Made by a program: the position numbers and the translations under genes. The notes beneath the pieces were generated by a model. That model did no database searches. It was not told the origin of the DNA and saw only the letters and a list, made by a program, of their open reading frames with translations. Below, one piece after another: positions 1 through 8,824 of a stretch of DNA of 64,000 nucleotides. The DNA comes from Erwinia endophytica (GTDB taxonomy: Bacteria > Pseudomonadota > Gammaproteobacteria > Enterobacterales > Enterobacteriaceae): contig NZ_RQVV01000015.1 of the NCBI RefSeq assembly GCF_009295515.1, forward strand, positions 32,026 to 96,025, given 5' to 3'. The stretch's first letter is position 1. The number at the start of each line of letters is the position of its first letter.

Positions 1-70
1 GACCATCCTCACCATCAGCCAAAGAAAAGATATTGATGGCACATAACAACATGGTAAATCAATAAAAAAA

Positions 71-145
71 TTGATTGCATCATTGATTGCATATTGATTA
101 AAAATTGTGTGCATAAATGGTGCAAAAAAGCGTCGTTTTGGTGCA
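71..145 (+). repeat. Direct repeats upstream of the sigma-54 promoter (candidate enhancer)
   Basis: TTGATTGCAT occurs exactly at 71-80 and 83-92, and again at 243-252 just before the promoter. GGTGCAAA occurs at 119-126 and 140-147, 21 bp apart, which is two helical turns and puts both copies on one face of the DNA. GGTGCA resembles an NtrC half-site, but no full NtrC palindrome is visible. Lying about 120-200 bp upstream of a sigma-54 promoter, the repeats are in the right place for an enhancer-binding activator such as NitA or NtrC. No such activator gene lies in the window. The rest of 1-369 holds no gene. Confidence 0.4.
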
Positions 146-267
146 AATAATCAGCACTGAACCGACGGGGAATACGGTAGTTTGAGGGGATAAAGTGGAC
201 TGGAAATTTTTTTTGCCGTTTATTTGAGCAAATGATGGGCGGTTGATTGCATCCCCTTTTTTTACAC

Positions 268-283
268 TGGCACGGGGGTTGCT
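268..283 (+). promoter_or_regulatory. Sigma-54 promoter of the Nit1C cluster
   Basis: The sequence TGGCACG-N4-TTGCT matches the RpoN consensus, with the -24 GG (269-270) and the -12 GC (281-282) separated by exactly 10 bp. It lies 87 bp before nitB with no other gene between. In Pseudomonas the related nit1C cluster is driven by a sigma-54 activator (NitA), so nitrogen-limited or nitrile/cyanide-induced expression is expected. Confidence 0.85.
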
Positions 284-369
284 GAGTCTCTGTCATGCAG
301 GGCAAAAAATTGCACTGCTAAGGGGAGCGATCCGTTCCTGAGAGAGACAATAATATTCTGGAGCACACC

Positions 370-852
370 ATGCCAACAGTGACCATGCCCGCCCATAAAT
401 CCGGTGATTTCCTGGTTGATTACGAAGAGAAAGTGTTTGAAGACGTAAAAGCGGAACCCGGCCAGAAAGCTCTGGTGACCTTTCATACCGTGGCATTTGA
501 GGGCTCAATTGGCTTCGTTAATATGCTGCAAGCCACCCGTTTATTACGCAAAGGGTTTGAAACGTCGATTCTGTTGTACGGACCCGGAGTGACGCTTGGC
601 GTACAGCGCGGTTTCCCGACCCTGGGAGCGGAAGCCTTTCCCGGTCATCAAAATTACAATAATCAACTGACCAAATTTATGGCGGAAGGCGGCAAAGTCT
701 ATGCCTGCCGTTTTGCTTTGCAAGCGTTGTATGGCCACGGTGAACCCTCGCTGATTGAAGGTATTCGCCCAATCAACCCGCTGGACGTGCTGGACCTCAA
801 ATTGCTGCACAGCCGTGATAACGCGCTGATCATTGACACCTGGACAATGTAA
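370..852 (+). CDS. nitB: NitB / MSMEG_0572-Sll0783 family nitrogen-starvation protein
   Basis: A 160-residue protein of the MSMEG_0572/Sll0783 family, the conserved first structural gene of Nit1C clusters. Its biochemical role is not known; Sll0783 of Synechocystis is induced by nitrogen starvation and needed for polyhydroxybutyrate accumulation. The sequence is cytosolic, without a signal peptide. The stretch [10 protein letters not shown] (69-78), followed by a Cys in VYACRFA (C113), recalls DsrE-like folds, but that is inference. The start ATG follows a GGAG at 361-364. It is first behind the sigma-54 promoter and 12 bp ahead of the nitrilase, so it is surely co-transcribed. Confidence 0.88.
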   Translation: MPTVTMPAHKSGDFLVDYEEKVFEDVKAEPGQKALVTFHTVAFEGSIGFVNMLQATRLLRKGFETSILLYGPGVTLGVQRGFPTLGAEAFPGHQNYNNQLTKFMAEGGKVYACRFALQALYGHGEPSLIEGIRPINPLDVLDLKLLHSRDNALIIDTWTM

Positions 853-864
853 CGGAGGCGCGTT

Positions 865-1863
865 ATGGCTCAGTCACGCATCGTGCGTGCCGCCGCCGTT
901 CAGATCGCGCCGGATCTGCATGAGGCCAGCAAAACACTGGCCCGTGTTCTTGATGCGATAGATCAGGCTGCTGCACAAGGCGCGGAGATCGTGGTTTTTC
1001 CTGAAACCTTTATCCCGTATTACCCTTATTTTTCCTTTATCACTCCGGCGATGACCGCCGGTAAAGCACACCTGAAACTCTATGATCAGGCCGTGGATGT
1101 GCCAGGGCCGATTACCCATGCGATAGCGGAGCGGGCTCGCTTACGCAGCGTGGTGGTGGTGGTGGGAGTCAACGAGCGCGATCACGGTACGCTCTATAAC
1201 ACCCAGTTGGTTTTCGATGCTAACGGCGAGCTGGTGCTTAAACGACGCAAAATTACGCCGACGTATCATGAGCGGATGATCTGGGGACAGGGGGATGCCT
1301 CGGGGCTGAAGGTAGTCGGGACGGAAGTGGGACGTGTTGGGGCGCTGGCCTGCTGGGAGCACTATAACCCACTGGCTCGCTACAGTCTGATGACCCAGCA
1401 TGAAGAAATTCATTGCAGCCAGTTCCCAGGCTCGTTAGTGGGGCCTGTTTTCGCTGAACAGATGGAGGTCACGATTCGCCATCATGCTCTGGAGTCCGGT
1501 TGCTTTGTTATCAATGCCACCGGCTGGCTGGCTGATGAGCAAATAGAAGAACTCACCGCTGATCCGGCGTTACAAAAAGGGCTGCGTGGCGGTTGCCATA
1601 CCGCAATCATTTCGCCGGAGGGGCGTCACCTGGCACCTCCGCTGACCGAAGGCGAAGGCATTCTGATTGCCGACCTTGATATGTCGCTGATAACCAAACG
1701 CAAACGCATGATGGATTCTGTCGGGCATTATGCACGACCGGAGTTACTCAGTTTGCAAATCAATGATCGTCCTGCCCATTACGCCGTTTACACATCGCAA
1801 CTTGCAGGAGAGGAACATGAGCGCAGCCAAGCCGTCTCTGTCCAGACAACAACTGATAACTGA
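865..1863 (+). CDS. nitC: Nitrilase, Nit1 subfamily (NitC)
   Basis: A 332-residue carbon-nitrogen hydrolase that should hydrolyse a nitrile to the carboxylic acid and ammonia in the cytosol. The catalytic triad is visible: Glu47 (FPET), Lys129 (RRKITP) and Cys163 ([10 protein letters not shown]). CWEH rather than CWEN is typical of this nitrilase branch. Length is normal for the family. It sits second in the Nit1C operon; in Pseudomonas pseudoalcaligenes the equivalent nitC is essential for cyanide assimilation, presumably acting on cyanohydrins or other nitriles formed from cyanide. The substrate here cannot be read from sequence. Its last 47 bp overlap the start of nitD. Confidence 0.93.
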   Translation: MAQSRIVRAAAVQIAPDLHEASKTLARVLDAIDQAAAQGAEIVVFPETFIPYYPYFSFITPAMTAGKAHLKLYDQAVDVPGPITHAIAERARLRSVVVVVGVNERDHGTLYNTQLVFDANGELVLKRRKITPTYHERMIWGQGDASGLKVVGTEVGRVGALACWEHYNPLARYSLMTQHEEIHCSQFPGSLVGPVFAEQMEVTIRHHALESGCFVINATGWLADEQIEELTADPALQKGLRGGCHTAIISPEGRHLAPPLTEGEGILIADLDMSLITKRKRMMDSVGHYARPELLSLQINDRPAHYAVYTSQLAGEEHERSQAVSVQTTTDN

Positions 1864-2929
1864 ATTGCTGACCCAGGGCGTTCGGGTTGTGAACCCTTCC
1901 GGGCAACATGTTAGCCGGCAGGGCGGCGCGGGTCCGTCCGATCATCAGGCGATGACTCTCGACGGCGTCACGGTGATGGTGCCGATTTATACCCAAAGCG
2001 CCCATCATTCGGCTTATGAAATTGAGCATGACGGCAGTCGTACACAGTTGCTGAAAAACGCCATTCCGGTACGCGATATTACCGTCGCGCATAAACCGCG
2101 CTTTTATGATTTGCATACCGCAGAGGGGATACCCTATTCACAAATCGCCACGCTGCACGGTACTGACGTGCTGGCGACAACGGTTTTGCAGACCTGCATA
2201 CGCTATGAAAATCGGGCCAAAGCCTGTCAGTTTTGCGCCATCGGACAGTCGCTGGCGGCAGGACGCACCATCGCGCGGAAAACACCGCAACAACTGGCGG
2301 AAGTCGCCAAAGCTGCGGTCGAACTTGACGGCGTAAAACACATGGTGATGACCACCGGCACGCCATCTGGCAGTGATCGTGGCGCACGTATTATGGTGGA
2401 AAGTGCAGAGGCGATTAAGGCGGCGGTTTCTCTGCCTTTACAGGGGCAGTGCGAGCCACCTGGCGATCCCCTTTGGTTTCAGCGCATGAAGGATGCCGGT
2501 ATTGATGCGCTGGGAATGCATCTGGAGGCCGTCACGCCGGAAGTCCGTGCGCGCATTATGCCGGGTAAAGCGCAGGTTTCACTGGAATATTACCTTGAGG
2601 CTTTTGCCGATGCGGTGGCGGTCTTTGGTCGAGGTCAAGTGAGTACTTACATTTTAGCCGGGCTGGGTGATACGCCGGAAGCGATCCTGTCGTTGTCAGA
2701 AACGCTGATAAAACTGGGGGTGTACCCGTTTGTGGTGCCATTTGTTCCGATCAGCGGCACGCCGCTGGCACACCATCCCGCACCTGATGCCGCTTTCATG
2801 TCCCGCATTTTGCAGCCATTGGGCGCCATGCTGGGTGAAGCGCAATTGCGTTCCAGCGATATCAAAGCGGGCTGTGGTCGTTGTGGCGCCTGTTCCTCAC
2901 TTTCCAGCTTCGAAAAGGCCGTTGCCTGA
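1817..2929 (+). CDS. nitD: Radical SAM protein NitD (MSMEG_0568 family)
   Basis: A 370-residue radical SAM protein of the Nit1C-associated MSMEG_0568 family; the reaction is unknown. The start ATG at 1817 is chosen for its strong AGGAGAGG ribosome site, although the frame is open further upstream. The presumed cluster-binding cysteines are Cys127, Cys137 and Cys140, spaced CX9CX2C instead of the usual CX3CX2C. A second motif, CX2CX2C (C353, C356, C359), lies near the C-terminus and could hold an auxiliary iron-sulfur cluster. The start overlaps nitC by 47 bp, implying translational coupling. Family assignment is firm, chemistry is not. Confidence 0.9.
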   Translation: MSAAKPSLSRQQLITELLTQGVRVVNPSGQHVSRQGGAGPSDHQAMTLDGVTVMVPIYTQSAHHSAYEIEHDGSRTQLLKNAIPVRDITVAHKPRFYDLHTAEGIPYSQIATLHGTDVLATTVLQTCIRYENRAKACQFCAIGQSLAAGRTIARKTPQQLAEVAKAAVELDGVKHMVMTTGTPSGSDRGARIMVESAEAIKAAVSLPLQGQCEPPGDPLWFQRMKDAGIDALGMHLEAVTPEVRARIMPGKAQVSLEYYLEAFADAVAVFGRGQVSTYILAGLGDTPEAILSLSETLIKLGVYPFVVPFVPISGTPLAHHPAPDAAFMSRILQPLGAMLGEAQLRSSDIKAGCGRCGACSSLSSFEKAVA

Positions 2930-2938
2930 GGAGGAGAG

Positions 2939-3502
2939 ATGTTCAGCTATCCCAATTACACCGTGAAGTGGGTGACGTTGCCATGGGAACGCGAGCAGGC
3001 TTATGCGTTACGACGGCAGATATTTTGTCAGGAACAGGCTCTGTTTGCCGGGGATGATCGGGACATGATTGACGACCACGCGCAGTTGTTAGTGGCGTTA
3101 GGGGGATATGCGGGCTGGCACGAGGAAGTCGTGGGTACAGTGCGTATTCATCGTCGCGCTGAACGTGTCTGGTTTGGCTCACGCCTGGCGGTGGCTGAGC
3201 GCTTTCGCCGCCAGGGGCAACTCGGCTCGGCACTAATCCGTCTGGCGGTCAGCAGTGCCAATGCGCTGGGGTGTGACGCGTTTTATGCCGATGTGCAACA
3301 GCAAAATGAGAAGCTGTTTCGCCGTTTGCACTGGCATACGCTGGATAGTCTGACGCTGCGCGGTATCCCGCATGTCCGAATGCAGGCGGATTTAACGCAC
3401 TATCCACCGTGTCACGATCCGCACAGCGGTATGGTACTGAATATCCGCCCCCGTATCAGTACGGGCGATCTGGCTCCACGTCTGACTGGCGGTGTGGCAT
3501 GA
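2939..3502 (+). CDS. nitE: GNAT-family acetyltransferase NitE (MSMEG_0567-like)
   Basis: A 187-residue GNAT N-acyltransferase. The acetyl-CoA pyrophosphate loop is seen as RRQGQLGSAL (90-99), after the beta strand SRLAVAERF. It is part of the Nit1C cluster, where the MSMEG_0567 protein is sometimes fused to the neighbouring AIR-synthase-like domain; here the two are separate but overlap by 4 bp (ATGA). A strong GAGGAG precedes the start. The acceptor substrate is unknown; an amine product of the nitrile pathway is a guess. The C-terminal 40 residues beyond the GNAT core are Pro/His-rich and without recognisable motifs. Confidence 0.88.
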   Translation: MFSYPNYTVKWVTLPWEREQAYALRRQIFCQEQALFAGDDRDMIDDHAQLLVALGGYAGWHEEVVGTVRIHRRAERVWFGSRLAVAERFRRQGQLGSALIRLAVSSANALGCDAFYADVQQQNEKLFRRLHWHTLDSLTLRGIPHVRMQADLTHYPPCHDPHSGMVLNIRPRISTGDLAPRLTGGVA

Positions 3503-4458
3503 GTCCCTCACTTGAAACCCTGCTGGCGCAGGTACGCGAACACCGCGGCATCGCGCATAAACGTGATATTCAGCAGGTTGCCGACGCATTAGCAGGAAGC
3601 TGGCCTCACCCTTTCGCCAACGGCGATGACAGCGCAGTCATCGCTGAGGGCGAAGGCTATCTGCTGCTGGCCATGGAGGGGTTTATCAACGATTTCGTGG
3701 CGATTGATCCCTGGTTTGCGGGGTGGTGTGGGGTGATGGTGAATGTCAGTGATATTGCCGCGATGGGCGGCCGGCCGCTGGCGGTGGTCAATGCGCTCTG
3801 GAGCGCTGATCAACCTCATGCCCGTGAAGTATTGGCCGGAATGCGCGCAGCTTCACAGGCCTATCAGGTGCCGGTGGTGGGGGGCCATACCAATTTACAC
3901 AGCAACCAGCCGCAACTGGCGGTGGCGATAGCCGGGCGCGCCGGGCGTCTGCTCGACAGCTTTGCCGTCCAGGCCGGTCAGGAATTGCTGGTCGCCATCA
4001 ATCTGGCTGGCAACTGGCATCCACCGGGCCTGAACTGGGATGCCGCAACCCAGGCCGATCCTGCCGGATTGCGCGCGGCGATTGAACTTCTGCCCGCTCT
4101 GGCTGAATCAGGAGTATTAGTCGCCGCGAAGGACATCAGCCAGGCGGGACTACTCGGCACGTTGGTGATGTTACTGGAGAGCGCGCAATGCGGTGCAACG
4201 CTGGATCTCGTCGCCATCCCCAAACCAGACCATTGTGACTGGCGCGACTGGTTATGTGCCTTTCCCAGCTTCGGTTTTTTACTGGTATGCGAATCAGCGC
4301 AACGTGAAGTGGTTATTAAGCGTTTTGCCGATTGTGGTATCAGCGCCGCGAAAGTGGGGATATTTCACCCCGAAAAAAAATTGATGGTTGAACGGCAGCA
4401 TGAGTCTGCCTGTTTCTGGGATTTACACCATGAACCGCTGACCGGTATGCGCCGGTAG
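3499..4458 (+). CDS. nitF: AIR synthase-related protein NitF (Sll0787 family)
   Basis: A 319-residue PurM/SelD-type ATP-dependent protein of the Sll0787 family, found in Nit1C clusters. The family uses ATP to activate an amide or acid oxygen; the substrate here is unknown. Visible family motifs are GDD (42-44, metal/ATP binding), VNVSDIAAMGGRPLA (81-95) and VVGGHT (126-131). The start at 3499 overlaps the nitE stop (ATGA), indicating translational coupling; an earlier in-frame start would run deep into nitE. It is not the housekeeping purM, which lies in purine operons. Length is normal. Confidence 0.88.
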   Translation: MSPSLETLLAQVREHRGIAHKRDIQQVADALAGSWPHPFANGDDSAVIAEGEGYLLLAMEGFINDFVAIDPWFAGWCGVMVNVSDIAAMGGRPLAVVNALWSADQPHAREVLAGMRAASQAYQVPVVGGHTNLHSNQPQLAVAIAGRAGRLLDSFAVQAGQELLVAINLAGNWHPPGLNWDAATQADPAGLRAAIELLPALAESGVLVAAKDISQAGLLGTLVMLLESAQCGATLDLVAIPKPDHCDWRDWLCAFPSFGFLLVCESAQREVVIKRFADCGISAAKVGIFHPEKKLMVERQHESACFWDLHHEPLTGMRR

Positions 4459-4472
4459 CCGAGGAGAACGTC

Positions 4473-4763
4473 ATGCCTGCTATGCACTTTATCGTCCGCT
4501 GGCCGGACGGCAGTAAAGAGACCTGTTATTCACCGTCCACTGCTATCGAAAAACATCTCAAAGTCCAACACCCTTACACCGTGGCAGAGTTTGTCAACGT
4601 GACACAACGGGCACTGGCAGAGGCCAGTGAGCGGGTGAAGGAAAAGTTTGGTTTCCATTGTTCAAGTGCCATGGACCAGTCAGCGGCAATCAATCTGAAA
4701 GCGACGCAGTTTGCGTCTGAACAATCGGTCATCGTCGAAGCCATCGTCCCGGCGAGTAGTTAA
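4473..4763 (+). CDS. nitG: NitG / MSMEG_0570 family small protein
   Basis: A 96-residue protein of the MSMEG_0570 nitrogen-starvation family, a constant but uncharacterised member of Nit1C clusters. It is soluble, with no signal peptide or membrane segment. The N-terminal half carries the WPDGSKETCYSPST stretch typical of the family. It follows nitF by 14 bp after a GAGGAG ribosome site and precedes nitH by 18 bp, so it is part of the same transcript. No function can be read from the sequence. Confidence 0.85.
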   Translation: MPAMHFIVRWPDGSKETCYSPSTAIEKHLKVQHPYTVAEFVNVTQRALAEASERVKEKFGFHCSSAMDQSAAINLKATQFASEQSVIVEAIVPASS

Positions 4764-4781
4764 TTCTCAAGGAAATCAGTT

Positions 4782-6035
4782 ATGCAAACACAACATTTTC
4801 CCGTCATTGTCGTCGGAGGCGGACAGGCTGGTTTGGCGATGAGCTGGTGTCTGACACAGCGGGGGGTTAAGCACATTATTCTGGAGCGCAGTCACCTTGG
4901 CTGGGCATGGCAGGCGCAACGTTGGGACAGTTTTTGTCTGGTCACCCCAAACTGGCAGTGTCGTCTGCCGGGGTTTCCCTATGATGGCGACGATCCCGAT
5001 GGTTTTATGGTGAAAGCGCAAATTATCGATTATCTGCGTCGTTACGCTGCCAGTTTCAATGCGCCTCTGACCGAAGGCGTCAATGTCGAGCGCATCACTA
5101 AGCAGGGAAACCGTTTTTACCTGGCGACATCTGTCGGGCCTTACAGCGCGGATCGGGTAGTGATAGCGGTGGGTAACTACCATCAACCACGCTTTCCTGC
5201 ACTGGCCGCGCGATTGCCGGAAGCGATCGTACAGGTGCACTCGTCTGCGTATCGTAATGCCGCGCAGTTGCCGCCGGGCGAGGTACTGGTGGTGGGATCC
5301 GCTCAGTCCGGCGCACAAATAGCGGAAGATCTTCATCTTAGCGGACGGCAGGTCCATCTGTGTGTTGGCAGTGCGCCACGGGTGGCACGCTTTTATCGTG
5401 GCCGGGATGTGGTCGCCTGGCTGGAAGATATGGGCCATTACCGCCTGACGGTAGATGACCACCCCCTGGGCGAGGATGCGCGGCGTAAAACTAACCATTA
5501 TGTCACCGGGCGAGACGGTGGGCGCGATATTGACCTGCGCGCATTTGCGTTACAGGGGATGAAACTGTATGGCCGCTTACTGGATTATGAGGGCGGTCAG
5601 CTTAGCGTAGCGGATGATTTAGCGCGCAATCTTGATGCGGCTGATGCCACCTCGCAAAAGATTAAAGACAGCATCGATCAATGGATTAGCGAACAGGGGA
5701 TCAGCGCGCCGGTTGAACCGCGTTATCAACCGGTGTGGCAACCAACGGAAACGAGTCATCATATTGATCTCAGCCGGTTGTCAGCGATTGTCTGGGCGGT
5801 GGGTTTTCACACTGATTTCAGTTGGATTGATCTGCCGGCGTTCAATCAACAAGGATATCCACGACATCAACGCGGTATCTCTACCGTGCCGGGGCTTTAT
5901 TTTCTCGGGCTGCCCTGGCTGTGGACATGGGGTTCAGGTCGTTTTGAAGGCGTCGGTGACGATGCGCAATACCTTGCGGCACAGATGCTGGCGGAATCGG
6001 AGAATCGCGATGTTCGCATCCCGCATGCCGGATGA
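4782..6035 (+). CDS. nitH: Flavin monooxygenase-like oxidoreductase NitH (MSMEG_0569 family)
   Basis: A 417-residue FAD/NAD(P)H-dependent flavoprotein of the MSMEG_0569 family, resembling flavin-containing and Baeyer-Villiger monooxygenases. The FAD Rossmann motif is VGGGQAG (11-17); a second nucleotide motif VGSAQSGAQI (171-180) should bind NAD(P)H. WAWQAQRWDSFCLVTPN (41-57) is the family's FAD-adjacent segment. It is a cytosolic enzyme that presumably oxidises a nitrogenous intermediate of the nitrile/cyanide pathway; the substrate is unknown. The 3' end overlaps the following ligase gene by 26 bp. Confidence 0.9.
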   Translation: MQTQHFPVIVVGGGQAGLAMSWCLTQRGVKHIILERSHLGWAWQAQRWDSFCLVTPNWQCRLPGFPYDGDDPDGFMVKAQIIDYLRRYAASFNAPLTEGVNVERITKQGNRFYLATSVGPYSADRVVIAVGNYHQPRFPALAARLPEAIVQVHSSAYRNAAQLPPGEVLVVGSAQSGAQIAEDLHLSGRQVHLCVGSAPRVARFYRGRDVVAWLEDMGHYRLTVDDHPLGEDARRKTNHYVTGRDGGRDIDLRAFALQGMKLYGRLLDYEGGQLSVADDLARNLDAADATSQKIKDSIDQWISEQGISAPVEPRYQPVWQPTETSHHIDLSRLSAIVWAVGFHTDFSWIDLPAFNQQGYPRHQRGISTVPGLYFLGLPWLWTWGSGRFEGVGDDAQYLAAQMLAESENRDVRIPHAG

Positions 6036-7644
6036 ATACTGGTGTACGCAGGCTAATCGCCTCGACTGGTTTTCCCCCTGGCAAAAACTTCAGGTTGTAG
6101 ATAACGGCGGTCCACGCCAGCGCTGGTTTGTCGGTGGGATAACCAACCTGTGCCATAACGCTCTTGACCGCCATATCGCCCAGTTCGGTGATAAAACCGC
6201 CATCATTCATATTGCTGCTGATGGCGCTGAGAGCCGGGTCAGTTACCGGGAATTAATGGCTCGGGTACTGATGGTGACGCAGGCGCTATTGCAGCGAGGA
6301 GTGAAACGCGGGGATCGGGTAATGATCTGCCTGCCGGTCGGCGCGCAGGCTGTCGCCGCAATGCTGGCATGCGCCCGTCTTGGCGCGATTCATGTGGTGG
6401 TTACTGCAATGAGCACGGCGACGGGGCTGAGGCAGCGCATCGCGGCATGCGACCCGCAGGTGCTGTTGTGCCATGCCGCAACGGTACGTCTGTGCCAGGA
6501 GTCTGCCACCGCATCGCTGCTGTTGATGCTTACGGAAACGTTAGCAGATAGTGAGTGGCGGCCTTGCGAACCGATGCCTGCCGATGCGCCATCACATATC
6601 CTGTTCACTTCCGGTACCACTGGCACCCCGAAAGGGATAGTCCGTGACACTGGTGGTTATGCCGTGGCCCTGCTGGCGTCCCTCGACAGCTTATTTCAGT
6701 TTGGCCAGGACGACGTGTTTTTTACCACCGCAGATATTGGCTGGGTCACCGGGCACAGCTATGGCGTTTATGCGCCTTTGCTGGCTGGGGCGACGACGGT
6801 CTTCATGACGCCCAGCGCGTATAATGCGCCGGGGCAACGCTGGTGGACATTACTCAATAAACTGGGCGTAACCCACCTGTTGACCATTCCAGGAGCCATG
6901 CGTCTGGCGCGCCAGCAGGGCGCCCCACAGGTGGCATTACCACAATTGCGTGGGCTTTTCCTCGCTGGCGAGCCGCTGGATGTGCCGACATCTGCCGGGT
7001 TGCTGCAACAGGGTTTACCGGTAAAAAATCATTACTGGCAGACTGAAAGCGGCTGGCCGTTACTGGCGGGAGAAGGAACCCATTTATTACCGGTCAGACC
7101 GCGTCAGCTTGAAGTGCGAGATGAGAACACGGGGTTAAGGTGCGAACCTGGTGAAGCCGGTATGCTAGTGGTGCGTGACACGCTGGGGCCTGGCGGCATG
7201 CTGACGCTGTGGCGTGAAGATATCGATCACGATCAACGCTACTGGCGCTATGAAGCCGGAAGCTGGCTATATGTTACCCACGATCGGGCCGTGCAATTTG
7301 ATGATGGTTCGATGCAGTTGCTTGGGCGTATGGATGATGTCATCAATGTGGGCGGCAAACGCTTATCCACGGTAGAGATTGAACAGGCAGTACAGGATTT
7401 GGATGAGGTTATTGAGGTGGTGGCGGTGCGTTTGCCGCACGCGGTGCTGGGCGAAATACCCGGACTGTATGTCGTCATCGAGATAAAAGGGATAAACAAT
7501 CTTAAAAAAATCAAAAAAAGACTGATCAGCCGTGTGCAGGAGCGATGTGGCCGCTATGCGCTGGTCAGGCGAGTCTGGTTTGTCAGCGCCATTCCGAAAA
7601 CATTTTCCGGCAAAGCGCTGCGGCGAGAGATGGCAGGTCAGTAA
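6010..7644 (+). CDS. AMP-forming acyl-CoA synthetase-like ligase, last gene of the Nit1C operon
   Basis: A 544-residue ANL-superfamily (acetyl/propionyl-CoA synthetase-like) enzyme that should adenylate a carboxylic acid and transfer it to CoA. Motifs: P-loop TSGTTGTPKGI (200-210), WQTESGW in the middle, the hinge GRMDDVINVGGKRLS, and the catalytic Lys535 in SGKALRREM. The start ATG at 6010 has a GGAG seven bases upstream and overlaps nitH by 26 bp; the much longer open frame from 5632 lies inside nitH and is rejected. It may activate the acid released by the nitrilase. I do not recall it as a fixed member of the described nitBCDEFGH core. Confidence 0.85.
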   Translation: MFASRMPDEYWCTQANRLDWFSPWQKLQVVDNGGPRQRWFVGGITNLCHNALDRHIAQFGDKTAIIHIAADGAESRVSYRELMARVLMVTQALLQRGVKRGDRVMICLPVGAQAVAAMLACARLGAIHVVVTAMSTATGLRQRIAACDPQVLLCHAATVRLCQESATASLLLMLTETLADSEWRPCEPMPADAPSHILFTSGTTGTPKGIVRDTGGYAVALLASLDSLFQFGQDDVFFTTADIGWVTGHSYGVYAPLLAGATTVFMTPSAYNAPGQRWWTLLNKLGVTHLLTIPGAMRLARQQGAPQVALPQLRGLFLAGEPLDVPTSAGLLQQGLPVKNHYWQTESGWPLLAGEGTHLLPVRPRQLEVRDENTGLRCEPGEAGMLVVRDTLGPGGMLTLWREDIDHDQRYWRYEAGSWLYVTHDRAVQFDDGSMQLLGRMDDVINVGGKRLSTVEIEQAVQDLDEVIEVVAVRLPHAVLGEIPGLYVVIEIKGINNLKKIKKRLISRVQERCGRYALVRRVWFVSAIPKTFSGKALRREMAGQ

Positions 7645-7847
7645 GCACTTACAAGTGATTACCCGATCCGGTGTAAGGTATGCGCGGTCACCGATGTTGT
7701 CATGTGCTGCCCGTTCATCCGTTGGCCGGTGATAAACGGGTATTATCTGGCTGGGACACTGCATTCTGGCACCGGAAAAATCCACTACGTCAGCGGCTGG
7801 GGGATTTGCGTGCTAAAACGCAGATAAAAAATCGCTGGGAACGGGCC

Positions 7848-8723
7848 TTATGCTTTCACCCTCTCCATCAGCACTTTTTTCACGCCGGTCACGGACGGAT
7901 CGCGTTGGCTGTCGATGCGCATGGCGAGCTCAATAGAGAAGGTCGGCAAAGGAAGAGGGCATGGTACAACATGCAATCCGGTTTGTTCTGCCAGCGCGTT
8001 GGCAGCATGGGTAGGGAGGGTGGCAAGAGCATGAGTCTCTTTAATCAGCCATGGCAGGATGGCGAAATGTGTGGTGGAAGCGATCACTTTGCGGTTCAGA
8101 GAACGAGCGGAGAGCTTCTCATCTACGATGCCGACAAAACCGCCGGAAGAGACAAGGATATGCTCACGTGTCAGGAACGCATGCAGATCAAGCGAACCAG
8201 TAACAGGCTCTGCCAGCAGACACGAATAGTCTCCTGAAGCCAATAACTCCCGGCTGAGCAGGGCTGACTTCACCCCGCCAGATGTGATAGCCAGATCCGC
8301 CTGGCGCAGGATCAACATATCCTCCACTAACTGAGCATTTGTCTGCCGGAACTGAATGCGCAGACCGGGCATTTCACGGCGAACCGCATTGATAATCGCG
8401 CTGCCCCAGGCGATCTCAAAATCGTCTGACATCGCCAGAATGACCGTTTGACCTTCCCAGTGCCCGATCTCACCTGAAAAGGTAGCAAGCGTTTGTCGAC
8501 ACTGATTCAGAATAGCGGTGATGGTGGTTTTCAATTCGCTGGCTTTTGCCGTAGGACGTAACCCCCGTCCTGTACGTTCAAATAATCTGTCATCATACAC
8601 CCGACGTAGTCTGCCCAGTGCCGCACTGACCGCCGATTGTGTCAGGCCTAAGCGCACGGCCGCTCTGCCTGCCCCGCCTTCTTCGTACAGCGCTTCAAAC
8701 ACTTTGAGCAGGTTTAAATCCAT
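7848..8723 (-). CDS. LysR-family transcriptional regulator
   Basis: A LysR-type regulator of about 291 residues. The N-terminal winged helix-turn-helix is MDLNLLKVFEAL followed by GLTQSAVSAALGRLRR; the remainder is the substrate-binding (co-inducer) domain. The start at 8723 is chosen because MDLNLLK is the usual LysR beginning and leaves the 8726-8739 palindrome outside the gene; ATG 8747 (299 residues) is possible, and neither has a good ribosome site. It is divergent from the nitrilase gene at 8825 and convergent with the Nit1C ligase gene, so it most likely controls the nitrilase and itself. The inducer is unknown. The 7645-7847 gap holds nothing I recognise. Confidence 0.9.
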   Translation of the reverse strand: MDLNLLKVFEALYEEGGAGRAAVRLGLTQSAVSAALGRLRRVYDDRLFERTGRGLRPTAKASELKTTITAILNQCRQTLATFSGEIGHWEGQTVILAMSDDFEIAWGSAIINAVRREMPGLRIQFRQTNAQLVEDMLILRQADLAITSGGVKSALLSRELLASGDYSCLLAEPVTGSLDLHAFLTREHILVSSGGFVGIVDEKLSARSLNRKVIASTTHFAILPWLIKETHALATLPTHAANALAEQTGLHVVPCPLPLPTFSIELAMRIDSQRDPSVTGVKKVLMERVKA

Positions 8724-8725
8724 AT

Positions 8726-8739
8726 TATTGATATCAATA
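8726..8739. promoter_or_regulatory. Perfect palindrome at the LysR gene start (candidate operator)
   Basis: TATTGATATCAATA is a perfect 14-bp palindrome lying two bases outside the preferred LysR start codon and 86 bp before the divergent nitrilase gene. Position and symmetry suit an autoregulatory LysR site, although the typical T-N11-A box cannot be assigned with certainty. Confidence 0.4.
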
Positions 8740-8824
8740 TTGTTCATATCATATAGCGCGTTAACTGGATTGATTGATAACAAATAGTATCTCAGGATGA
8801 GGAAAACACCACAGAGGAAAGAAC

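Noticed and set aside
5632..6009. Longer N-terminus for the acyl-CoA synthetase-like gene
   Set aside because: The extra codons lie wholly inside nitH in another frame and the product would not match the family start; the ATG at 6010 has a good ribosome site.
7680..8237. Open frame of 185 codons on the plus strand
   Set aside because: It lies antisense to the LysR gene and has no motif or ribosome site; it is a shadow of that gene.
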